From contig JBBBDQ010001918.1 in NCBI GenBank assembly GCA_037127315.1, positions 1,441,001 to 1,505,000 of the forward strand: 64,000 bases of DNA. The letters are read 5' to 3'. This DNA is from Ascarosepion bandense. Taxonomy: Eukaryota > Mollusca > Cephalopoda > Sepiida > Sepiidae. The notes beneath the pieces were generated by a model. That model saw only the letters and a list, made by a program, of their open reading frames with translations. It made no database searches and had not been told where the DNA came from. This document shows, piece after piece, positions 54,145 through 64,000 of this stretch; position 1 is the stretch's first letter; the number at the start of each line of letters is the position of its first letter. The position numbers were made by a program, and so were the translations under genes.

Positions 54145-54225
54145 TATAGATAGGTGTGAGTTTGTCTGACGATCACAAGAGCGTGAAACCCAGGCTTACA
54201 AACTCACACTTATCTATATGAATAT
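54141..54225. mobile_element. Short hairpin element, possible hammerhead relative
   Basis: A perfect or near-perfect helix of about 25 bp (TTCATATAGATAGGTGTGAG with its complement) encloses CTGACGA...GAAAC. Stem II and stem III pair poorly in hammerhead register. A TA/TG microsatellite lies to the left, and ATTGAGCACTTTCAAATAAG to the right recalls the tails of the 14-17 kb elements. Confidence 0.5.
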
Positions 54226-54566
54226 GTTTGCTCTATCAGCGATATTGAGCACTTTCAAATAAGTACCACGCATATATAATATATAAATAATATAATATAT
54301 ATAACAAATTGCATATATATATATATTGATATTTATAATTATATACATACACTTTTCACACACACACACATTATATATATATATATATATATATATAGTG
54401 TCATTATCTTTGAGTAGATACTTCATTTATTTATTAAAAAGGTATATTTCTTTTTATCTACAGGCCTAAATATTCAAGAAATCTTATTAGAAAAAAATAT
54501 GCATATTCTTCTCTAAGATAGCTTACATATTCGCTTTGGTAGATGAAAATAAAAATAAATATACAG

Positions 54567-54604
<38 letters not shown>

Positions 54605-54619
54605 ACATGTTTAAATAAG

Positions 54620-54671
<52 letters not shown>

Positions 54672-54712
54672 TGAAGTATATTTAAGCAGTAAGTATTCAT
54701 CCAAACAAGTTT
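54226..54712. repeat. TA microsatellites with R5 repeat pieces
   Basis: TA runs at about 54373-54397, 54571-54600 and 54625-54668, interleaved with R5-type TATCTACAGGCCTAAATATT sequence. Confidence 0.85.
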
Positions 54713-54789
54713 GATTAAAAATAGCTGAAATGGTCAGTCTGTTTAACTTTTCAGTTATATTTTACCAGTTTTTGGTTAAGGTGTTGAGT

Positions 54790-54905
54790 ATTGTGTTCAA
54801 AGTTGTGTATAAACTGTTTGAATGTTTATATTTTGCTATTATTTAAGTACTTTTGACTTTCACAGTCATTATCAAGAACCAATGTAGTGTCTATGTGGTA
54901 GTCAA
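54790..54905 (+). repeat. Dispersed repeat shared with 7.4 kb
   Basis: Ends TTATCAAGAACCAATGTAGT and GTCTATGTGGTAGTC, aligned with 7340-7470. Confidence 0.55.
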
Positions 54906-55415
54906 AATTTCTTTGTCTCCATCCAAGTATTTTTTTGGAAAACTGGAGGTTTCAAATTGTCTAATGTGAAATTTGGGTAATTAACAACAGATTTCATCTT
55001 CATCCTCTTTTTTTTCTCTCTTCATTTTTCTCTCTTATTTGTATTTCTTTATATTTGCATAAAGAGGGGAAATACAGTGAAAATACTTTTAAGATTCTCC
55101 ACTTTCAGAATTATTTCATGTTTTCAACTTGAAACAAAAATCTCTTAGAATATTTCAAAATAAAATGTATTATTCTACCTACCAACTCTATCACAACTAA
55201 AATTTAAATGAATTTATCTAAATGTAACAAACTTTATTACAACTAGTTCCAAAACAATAAAAATATTGATACAAAACAATAAGCAGCTAAAATCTGAAGG
55301 AGGAATACATAGAAAATACCTAAAAAACTTAAATGAGATTATATGAACACAAAAGGGATCTTTTATAAAACAAGACACTAAATGCATTAGTTACTCTTGA
55401 TTTATAAAATGCTAC

Positions 55416-55457
<42 letters not shown>

Positions 55458-55729
55458 TTGCTTTTGCTAAGATAAAAATGTATAGAAAGTGCTTTGATAT
55501 CAAAATTATCCACTGTAAATCTATGTCCAGATTGTTACAACATTTCACATTTTTTGGCAGATCTTCTATTATTACAATGTGAGACACTTAACAGCAAAAT
55601 TGATAAAAACACAAAAGAAAAGAAACTAAGTGAAATTGATATTGAAATATACTCAAAACATATTTAAATATAAAAGAAACATTTTTTAAATTTAAAATTT
55701 TCAACATCACCTCTCCCTTGTGCACATCT

Positions 55730-55769
<40 letters not shown>

Positions 55770-56568
55770 CCATCCTAGTTTGGTTTAGTTTATTTGGTTT
55801 ATGTTGATATGGAATATATATATATATATGAAACTTACTTTAGTTCAATGAAGTCCTAAAAGGTCAAATGTGACACATGAAAACTTTTCCAACACTGTAA
55901 TAGTTTACTTTAACCCTAAAATTCTTTTTGATATATCAAAATGTACATATCATTTTTTCATATATCAAGAACAAAAGGTGGTATCAACTGATGCAGTATG
56001 TAAGGAGTTGTCTATCTTTGCCATCCTAGTTTGGTTTAGTTTATTTGGTTTATTTTGTTTTATGGTATATCAAGCATCATAGATTATTTGATGCCAACAA
56101 AATTTTCAAGATAGATTCATATTAGGAGAATATTTATTCTTTTTAAGAAATTATTTTGTAGATCAGGTTTCAGATCAGACATATTTTTGTAAATAGGGTT
56201 TATGTTGAGACTCAAATGTATTGCTGGTAGCATTTTTCAAAAAAGTATTGCAGGTATTTTTACTATAAAAATGTATTTTTATAATTTTTTTTTCTCCAAT
56301 TTGGGGGTTAACTCTTTGCCTTTAGCTGCAACCTAGGTCAGGATGGACCAGGGAACAACATTAAGAGGTTGTTTCGTGCTCCTCAAAACCTCCCAGCCAG
56401 AGTTCTTGCTGTCAGATGTAGTTTATTGTCATACTCAGAATATCCTAGTCTTGTGAAGATGTTGACAATGCCTACAAAATGAGTGAATGTGCTACAATTT
56501 GTATCACCCTTTTATTTACTAACAGAAATTAATAAAATAGTGTTTGCTCTGTGGTTTTGGTATTCAAC
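54906..56568. other. Unassigned intron with GA and TA microsatellites
   Basis: (GA)n at 55418-55454 and TA at 55734-55765 and about 55814-55829. GCCATCCTAGTTTGGTTTAG occurs at about 55769 and again at about 56021. No exon or RNA gene recognised. Confidence 0.5.
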
Positions 56569-56790
56569 TTCTTTTTTTTTTTTTTTTAAATCATATCACC
56601 CCGAGCAAGGCGGTAACGCCACTGATGTGCAGGGGGCTACATAGGAGTGAAAAGATTGGAAAAAAGAAAACCGGAAACCACATCCTAAACAGGAAACAAG
56701 GGATGAGCCTCTTCACTTGTTCAATAGATGAGGGTGGAGTGTGAACCGGGCGATAGTTTAGTCTATCTACTCCAATTGAAAAAAAAAAAA
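56569..56790 (-). mobile_element. SINE-B, complete copy
   Basis: Plus reading: poly-T, ATCATATCACCCCGAGCAAG, GATGTGCAGGGGGCTACATA, AACCACATCCTAAACAGG, GTGTGAACCGGGCGATAG, CTATCTACTCCAATTG. Best full-length example of the family in this window. Confidence 0.87.
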
Positions 56791-57310
56791 AGTGAGAAGT
56801 TGAAACTGAGAAAGAAAAAAAATGTTGGTTTTGATTTTGTTTTCTTATGTAAATAATTGCATCAAAAATAAAGTTCCTTATACTCAGTAGAAATTTAGCA
56901 ATTACAGAAAACCCTTCCTTGTAATACTGATTAAATGAAAATTCATTAAGAAACAGAAATTGTTGATAGAAACAAATAAGAGTGGGTTCAACTATTATGT
57001 AATATCAGTCCTTCTATAAATGCTGGACAGTTCAGGATTATTTGACATTTGTTTGTCCAAGACATGAATAACAGAGCAGTGAGAAAGGTGGGAGGAAAAT
57101 TGGACACACAGACAGACTGAATATGTTAAACAGAGTGAGGGGAAGTGAAAGTCCCAGGCAGACAGTGAGGCAGACAAACTGAAATTGTTAGACAAGTTAA
57201 ATATATCAGACAGAGAATGAGACAGTCAGACAGACCTTAAGTGTAGAGGGTGAAACAGATAAACAGACTGAAAGTGTTACACAGGCAAAAATGAAAGTGT
57301 CAGACAGACA
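56791..57310. other. Unassigned, purine-rich at right
   Basis: From about 57090 the sequence becomes a degenerate CAGACAGACTGAAAATGT-type repeat leading into the array. Confidence 0.5.
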
Positions 57311-57650
57311 GACTGAAAATGTCATATAGACAGAGAGTGAGGCAGACTGAAAATGTCATATAGACAGAGAGTGAGGCAGACTGAAAATGTCATATAGACA
57401 GAGAGTGAGGCAGACTGAAAATGTCATATAGACAGAGAGTGAGGCAGACTGAAAATGTCATATAGACAGAGAGTGAGGCAGACTGAAAATGTCATATAGA
57501 CAGAGAGTGAGGCAGACTGAAAATGTCAAAATATAGACAGAGAATGAGACAGACTGAAAATGTCATATAGACAGAGAGTGAAACAGGCAGGCAGACTGAA
57601 AATGTCATATAGACAGAGAATGAAACAGACAGACTGAAAATGTCAGAGAG
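57311..57650. repeat. 34-bp minisatellite
   Basis: GACTGAAAATGTCATATAGA starts units at 57311, 57345, 57379, 57413, 57447, 57481 and 57515, exactly 34 bp apart. Degenerate units follow to about 57650. Confidence 0.93.
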
Positions 57651-58495
57651 TGGGAAGTACGAGAGTGAGACAGACAGACAGAAAGTATCAGACAGGGAAT
57701 GAGACAGACATACAGAGAGAAATTTAATCAGCAAGGAAAAATCTCAGCTTGAGAGGTCAATGAATGGGGTGAAAAGGGGGCAGGGCAAGCAAAAAATAAA
57801 ACCACCACCAAACAACAACAAAAAAAAAAACCTTCTGTATTTCCAACAGTTGTGTAAAGATACATTTTCAAAGAGAAAGATTTGGTTTGGTGTGGGTGGG
57901 GTTGTGGTTGAGGTGGGGGCAGAGGTTGTGAGAAAGAAGGACACACAGTGAAAGACAAGACAATGAAAAAGAAGAATTAAAAACAGAGAAAGATAAGGAA
58001 ACCAAGAGGGTTGATGATCATCATAGGGGAGAAGGAAGATAAATATGTATTGGGGCTGAAGAAGACACCAAGATATGCAGACCTAACATAAAATAAGATA
58101 CAAATGGCTCCCCTCAATGAACTCCCCACTTCTCTTCTCTTCACACACACACACAAAGGAAAAATGTTAAAATTAGCTCTCACAGAATCCTGAATCAGCA
58201 GCGAGAAATCTGTCTGCTAAACGTTTCCAGAGTTCTTTGCTGATACCAGCCTGAAATGGACAGCAAGCAAAGATGTCTTTTTTATTTTCAATTGGCCTTA
58301 GCCCAGAGGCAGAGAAACAACTGGCAAGGGTGAGGTTGATATGGAGGATAGAAAAGGAGAAGGGTGTTGATATAAGAACCAGTAGTAGTTGGGGGGGGGG
58401 GGGAATGAATCAACCTGCTGGCTTTGATATTTGTATTCTGTGCCTCAAAGAGAGACGATGAAAGTGAAAGTAAAAGATATAACAGTTTCGAATAA

Positions 58496-58535
<40 letters not shown>

Positions 58536-59755
58536 GGCAAAGGGGTATTTGTGGGCTACAACAGGAGGGGGGAAACGAAGGCCTTGAAGCATCTCTGTAT
58601 GATGACTGGTACTAATTACTGATATTCAGGGATTCCATTAATGTGACATAAAAGAAGCAAATGCAGTGACTTGCTTATATACAAATACTATATATGTATG
58701 TGTGTGTGTGTGTGTGTTCTCCAACTCCCACAAAGATACATGCACTGGACTAGTGAGTGGGTTGGTTTGCATGGAGAGACATGGATGGCATAAAAAGACA
58801 GATAGAGGAAACACCTTTATAAATACATATAAACATAAATGAACAAAAATGCATACACACACAATCTTCTATTGGTACACGTATAGAAAATGTGATATAA
58901 AAAAAAAAAAACCTTCAAACCTTTGATCATGTGTGTGGCATGTGCTTATACACACTATGGTAAAAACTTGAAATACAAATATATTTGTAACACGCACACG
59001 TATGTCCACATATATGTGCTTGTGTAAACACATTAACTGATACTTTACTATATACACATGACCTATATATATATATATATATATAGGTGTGTGTGTGTGT
59101 GTGTGTTATTATTCAAACCAGATCTATTTTTGTTGATGTCATTTACATTTTTCAAACTGTCTTAGATGTGAAAATGAAACAGAAATTTTTACATATCAAG
59201 AATAATTTTGAGGGAAAAAAAACTATGATGAAGTGGAAAAGTAAAAGAAATCGGTGTTGAATATAAATATCTCAACATGCAAAAGTGTAGCCATGAATCA
59301 ATCAGCTAACATTCTATATATGCCTATATCTAGGAACTATACAATCCTATTTCTAATCGATGAAATAATTCAATCAAGTAGACAAATACAATGTGTGGTT
59401 CTTACAGCTACCAATAGGCACACATATATATGAAAATAATTTTAAATAAGACTTGATGAAAATCTGCCATCAGCATCTGCCAATCTAGCTTGTAATTTTC
59501 TAATAATAATATGCATCAGAAGTCTATCAAGTAATGCTTGTTATTTACTATCTAGCTAGCTATCTTGTTCTGAATCGATTGATTTGGTAACTTTGATCTC
59601 TGCATATTTATCATTTTAGTAATATTCATTTCTATGAGTTTTGTACTATTCAACTCTATCTGTCTCTATATAACCAGTTTCTATCTATCTAGATCTACAT
59701 AGCCTGTTTCTAATCTATCTATCTAGCTATAGCCTGTTTCTATATATCTAAAGCC

Positions 59756-59787
<32 letters not shown>
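57651..59787. other. Unassigned intron with several microsatellites
   Basis: A G run at about 58391-58404, TA at 58497-58531, TG at about 58699-58718, TA/TG at 59063-59106 and TA at 59759-59788. No exon, RNA gene or known element recognised. Confidence 0.45.
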
Positions 59788-59788
<1 letters not shown>

Positions 59789-59985
59789 TGCATCGCTCAT
59801 TCAGTAATGAATTAGAGCACTCTAACTATGGCATATGATACATCATATGTTAAAAGTCTACCTTCTTCTACCGAGCAACCATAGCTCAGAGGTAGAATTG
59901 CTGACTGATGCCAATTCGGTCGGGTTTTAATTCTGGCTAAAAGCAATCGGATGTCTAACTGTACTGATGAGCTGTGATGAGTATA
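59788..59985 (+). mobile_element. tRNA-hammerhead retroelement, ribozyme truncated
   Basis: Spacer GCATCGCTCATTCAGTAATG, A box TAGCTCAGAGGTAGA (59882-59896), B-box-like GGGTTTTAATTCTGG (about 59922-59936), then CUGAUGA at 59964-59970 and the first half of stem II. It stops at GCTGTGATGAG, where TA repeats take over, so GAAA and stem III are lost. Confidence 0.75.
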
Positions 59986-60308
59986 TATATATATATATCC
60001 TCTATCTATCTATATATATATATACGAATATGATGACAAAATATTTGAGAGAACTATTAGCTAATCCTGACAGGCTATCCTTACCTGAGCATGATAGGAG
60101 GGGAATATATATAGATATTTTTTGCTACTCGACAGCATGATTGCAAAAAAAAAAAATAAGGCACTGTCAAAAATCAAACACACGGCATGAGGTTCTGTAA
60201 TTGGTAGGAAAGTTTAATAATAGATAGTAAAGAATATGAACTGAGCCAATGCTGTATTGCTCTTGTCTTTGTCTCTGTCTTTCTCTCTCCATGAACATGA
60301 CAGGAGGG

Positions 60309-60354
<46 letters not shown>

Positions 60355-61769
60355 TCACATAACGCTCTTTATCATAATAAGGAGGATAGTTAAATATATA
60401 ATAGATACAGCCTAACAATAAATATTTTATAAGTTAAATGTTGACAATAACAATTTCATTTAATTCGTAGTAATTAAAATGATATTTTAATAAGCTACTT
60501 AAAATCATGTTCATTACTTTGTTTATAAAAATATTAAACAAAATAAGTTTTAATACCTACTTGAAATTTAATTATGTTGACTTTCTCTACCTTCACAAAA
60601 GTTATGACATTCCCCTTTCTACACTGGTAAACCACTTAATAATGTTTAATCCATATGGAACTTTGCAAGTGGTTTCAATTTTTGGTTGTCTACTGCTTTC
60701 ATTTTCAGGAAAGGCATGAACTCAATCCTTCCAACATAGTTGCTTTGTTTTTATTGATTTCTTATTAGATAGGGATAGGTTATCTTCTCCATTTAAAATA
60801 GAGAAAGAATGGAAGAAGATATATTATTTTATAAAAAGAAAGTGATAAAGGGAGGAAATAGATGAATGAGAGAGTTGGAGATAAAAAAATCATTAAAAAA
60901 AGAAAGAAGTGTACATCTTTGCTTTTGGCTGCCAAGAGTTATCTTTTCTTTGTTTCTTTATTATTTTATTTTATTTATTTGCTATGGTGCTTTTGGCCTG
61001 GGTCAGATGATAGACTAAAAAGGGAAAACATGTCAGATTGAAGTAGTATGGAAGAAACAGAGTAAAATAGTCGAAGTCCTTTCAAGATGGCTGGGTAGGA
61101 ATTGAAAGGAGGAAGTCTAACGTAAATTGGGGGATTGGATGGAGGGGTAAAATGAAAGAAGGGAGAGAAGCTAACTGAAGAATTGGGTTATGGTTAAAGG
61201 TTCTGTTTACTCTGCAAGAAATTAATCAGTAGTGGAGATGATTACCTATCCTCTGAGAAACCAACTACAAACACACACTGATGCAGAAGGCAAGATGGAT
61301 CTGACACTTAGCCATTAGCAGACATTGAATTTGAAATGCATAGTATATAGATACTAAAAAGAAAAAGAAACTGTAAAGAGTCATGAATCTCGATGGCTTC
61401 AAAGGACATGGCATAAAAAAAAAAGTTATGAAGAACAGGAAGTGTGAACACGAATAATGTAACAAAAACAATAACACACAATCCTGGTGTATAAACCACA
61501 TTTAAGTATTTTTTGTTTTAATGCTATGTCTATTTAGAATCTAGGCAGTCATGGATCTCCACAGATTCCTTTTCTTTATTATCTGTGAATTATCATTATT
61601 TTTTGAAGAAACAGTTGAGAGCAAGATAAAGAAGAAAGAAAAAAGATGTAGAAAGAAAAAGAAAAAACGTAAAAAGAAAGAGAAAGAATAAAAAAGATAA
61701 AGAGTGAAAGATGAAAAAGAAGGAAAAAGATGAAGAATAAAGAAAGAGGTAATGATGAAGAGATCTACT
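59986..61769. other. Unassigned intron sequence
   Basis: TA runs at about 59986-60000, 60011-60025 and 60311-60351. Purine-rich low complexity at 61600-61745. A short RTE-like scrap is possible near 61365-61415. Confidence 0.45.
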
Positions 61770-62210
61770 GTTAGTGTAAAGCAGAAAGTGAAATCTGCAA
61801 GCTGGGTTCTAATTCTAGCCTAGTCTATTGCATTCACTTTAGAATTAATGTCCTTGCAACAGACATGAATCTATCTCTTCTTTCTAGTTATGGGTTAAAC
61901 ATGGGATGTCAAAGGTAGACAGCAATGTCTGCACAGAATGATACCACACTTTGATCTTGGTTTATAAAACTTAACTAATTTGATTCACTTTGATTCAGTT
62001 CTATAGCCGTATATGCTGCCAGAACAGTGATAACATAAAATTTTTGGATGGTGGTGGCGGGGTCTTTCTAGACTGAAGACAGTGGTGAGAGTGGAGGGTT
62101 CAATCTGTTGGAATCGAGAGCTTCATATCCGCAACCAAGGTGAGCATTCAAGTTGGAGGACATTATCTGTGGTTTGGCCTGGAGAAGGATGGTCACTGTC
62201 AGGTCTTTTT
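61770..62210 (+). repeat. Old tRNA SINE and dispersed repeat
   Basis: A diverged SINE at about 61775-61910 (GGGTTCTAATTCTAGCC, TTCTAGTTATGGGTTAAAC), then the block at 62085-62205 shared with 23590-23740. Confidence 0.5.
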
Positions 62211-63330
62211 GCACAAGGAAAACATTAATTTATCTTTTTGGTCACAAGTGAAAGTCTTACAATCTGAGTGTACCTAATGAGAAAACAAAATAACTAAGCA
62301 ACAACGATGATGATGATATGAGGATAAAGATGATGATGAACAAGAGAGATGTGCTGTCTTCATCAGTGGAGAAAATGAAATCTGAATTCAAAATCCTGCT
62401 TAGTCAGTTACATTCATTTTCACACTAATGATCATACAAAATCATCACTCCCCAGGTATAGATTAAACAACAGAGTAAATTGAACTTGGCTGGCAGTTCA
62501 TTTAAGAGAAAGACAAAACAAGTAAAAGGCAATGGGAGATGAACCCACTTTATTTTCCAAGAGGTTTTGGCAATTCAAGGATAATAAAGAAAAGGAAGCT
62601 GTGGAAGACTATGATCACTTACATTCATTTCAGAGACATGTTATTAATAAAAAAAATTAAAATTATTTAAAATATATACACATTTGTATAGTATACACAT
62701 ATACCTTCCATTCATATCATATACATCATTCAGTAACCCTCTATTACTAATATATATTACTCAGTATTCAAAGCAGTGGCACTGGAGAGACATGTGGAGA
62801 ACTAGGTATCAAAATGGTATTAACATCTGCAAAAAGGCCCAGATTGACTTGTTAGGAGAAGCAAGAGCCATGTCTAAGACATCATCAGCCACCATATTGA
62901 GGAATCCTCACACTTGCATAAATTATTGACTTGTCTGGAATGACTGGTGGAATTTAAATGCACCAGGTATGAACACCTGGACTGAACAGTTGGACACTCA
63001 TACTTGGAAATCAATGGGTGTGTCCATTACACACACACACACACACACCACTGAGAGAATTAATTGAAACAGCTGCTTCAGTTCTCTTTCTTTCACCATA
63101 TGATCAGTTTTAGACCCACTGGAGTTTCAGGGTGTAATCAATTTCTATTTTTTCCTTAGATTAGGTCATTTGCTGTGGAGTGCAGCAATATGAATCTATT
63201 TTCAGGGTCTATGAGGAAATTTGTTTAGCCTTAAAAAATATTGCATCATCCTTGATTGCATCAGATTTTTATCATGCCTAGACTCTATTGTCCCAACTGT
63301 TGATTAGTTGTTCTACGGCCGCCATTATCC
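62211..63330. other. Mostly unassigned; SINE and RTE scraps
   Basis: A possible old SINE at 62340-62510 and an RTE tail scrap near 62590-62640. (CA)n at about 63030-63049. Nothing else recognised. Confidence 0.45.
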
Positions 63331-63840
63331 GTGATGGACGTTACTCCAGAGAAGCATATGAAAATAGTAATGCTACACAAAAACAGATTGGCAAGCCTTA
63401 CAGAGATATTGGAGATATTATTGGTGTCAGCTTTTCAACTGTCAGCCATGCCATCAAGGCAAAGAAACAAACTGGATCTATCATTCCAAAACATAAAGGA
63501 AAATGTGGAGGGAAGAGAAAAACAATGCCAAAAGATGACATATATGTGATCAAGGAAAGTGAGAAAGATCTTAACCCTCTAGGGCCATTCGTATCATATT
63601 TGATACAGTATGAAAACAAGCCTTGAAAGAAATATTTTCCTGAAAAATTTTTTAAGAGAAATATTTTATAAATTTCAAATGAAAGCAGTACTGACTGCTC
63701 AGTCAATGAATACCAAATGTTTCCTTATAGGGAAATACCAAATGTTTCCTTATAGGGAAATACTGTATCAAATATGATACGAATGGCCCTAGAGGGTTAA
63801 GAAAGCTTCATTCATTTGGTTTCAATTAATTTTCGCAAGG
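63331..63840 (+). pseudogene. Tc1-like transposase, N-terminal remnant
   Basis: MDVTPEKHMKIVMLHKN begins at 63331. After a frameshift the protein continues PYRDIGDIIGVSFSTVSHAI and HKGKCGGKRKTMPKDDIYVI, then KESEKD, a helix-turn-helix DNA-binding domain of the Tc1 group. A 222-bp MITE plus its duplicated TTAA interrupts it at 63571. Past the MITE the frame resumes as KKASF. The catalytic domain is absent. Confidence 0.8.
63575..63796. mobile_element. piggyBac-like MITE, 222 bp
   Basis: Perfect 37-bp terminal inverted repeats at 63575-63611 and 63760-63796, beginning CCCTCTAGGGCCATTCGTAT. Both ends are flanked by TTAA (63571-63574, 63797-63800), the target duplication of the piggyBac superfamily. 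The inside is non-coding and has a tandem duplication of AATGTTTCCTTATAGGGAAA. It is intact and therefore probably young. Confidence 0.92.

Positions 63841-63887
<47 letters not shown>
63841..63887. repeat. (TG)n-(TA)n microsatellite
   Basis: Terminates the Tc1-like remnant. 63888-64000 has no recognised feature. Confidence 0.95.
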
Positions 63888-64000
63888 ATCCATAGCTCAG
63901 TTGATATTTCTAAAGTTACCCAGCATTTAGCAAAAACCATACTGTATCTTTTTTTTTTTACCAAAGAATTTGTTAATTTGTTAATTTTATTGAGTGTTGA

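Overview
This window is animal genomic DNA. It is AT-rich, with short exons, very long introns and dense retroelements and microsatellites. The tRNA-derived SINEs, the 5S/tRNA composite SINEs and the mix of RTE, jockey/CR1-like and Penelope-like remnants suggest a mollusc, most likely a cephalopod. That taxon call is an inference; no taxonomic marker gene is present.

One protein-coding gene is supported, on the minus strand: a netrin receptor of the UNC5 family. Three consecutive internal exons are visible, all in phase 1: the transmembrane exon (49086-49238), a 57-nt cassette-like exon (19800-19856), and a 399-nt juxtamembrane exon that ends at the start of the ZU5 domain (3780-4178). The introns between them are about 29.2 kb and 15.6 kb. 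The Ig/TSP1 exons should lie beyond 64000, and the rest of ZU5, UPA and the death domain before position 1.

Everything else is intronic. The main repeat classes are: (1) a jockey/CR1-like LINE, here LINE-A, in about a dozen 3'-end fragments; (2) RTE-type LINE fragments; (3) tRNA-derived SINEs, some fused behind one or two 5S rRNA domains; (4) a short SINE (SINE-B) that shares its 3' tail with LINE-A; (5) mariner, Tc1-like and piggyBac-like DNA elements; (6) tandem arrays, notably eight 167-bp units at 38031-39366; (7) long inverted-repeat elements.

The most interesting signal is a set of hammerhead ribozyme motifs of type I (stem I open). One group follows a tRNA-like head with A and B boxes, near 51.5, 53.8 and 60.0 kb; the 51.5 kb locus holds two ribozymes spaced 310 nt apart, as in a retrozyme dimer. 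A second group sits in the arms of inverted-repeat elements near 6.3, 7.8, 13.8, 16.6 and 16.8 kb, facing outward. A further inverted-repeat element (45767-46430) encloses what looks like the C-terminal end of a Penelope-like GIY-YIG endonuclease ORF, which suggests a source for the second group. Helices were paired by eye; no folding program or database search was run.
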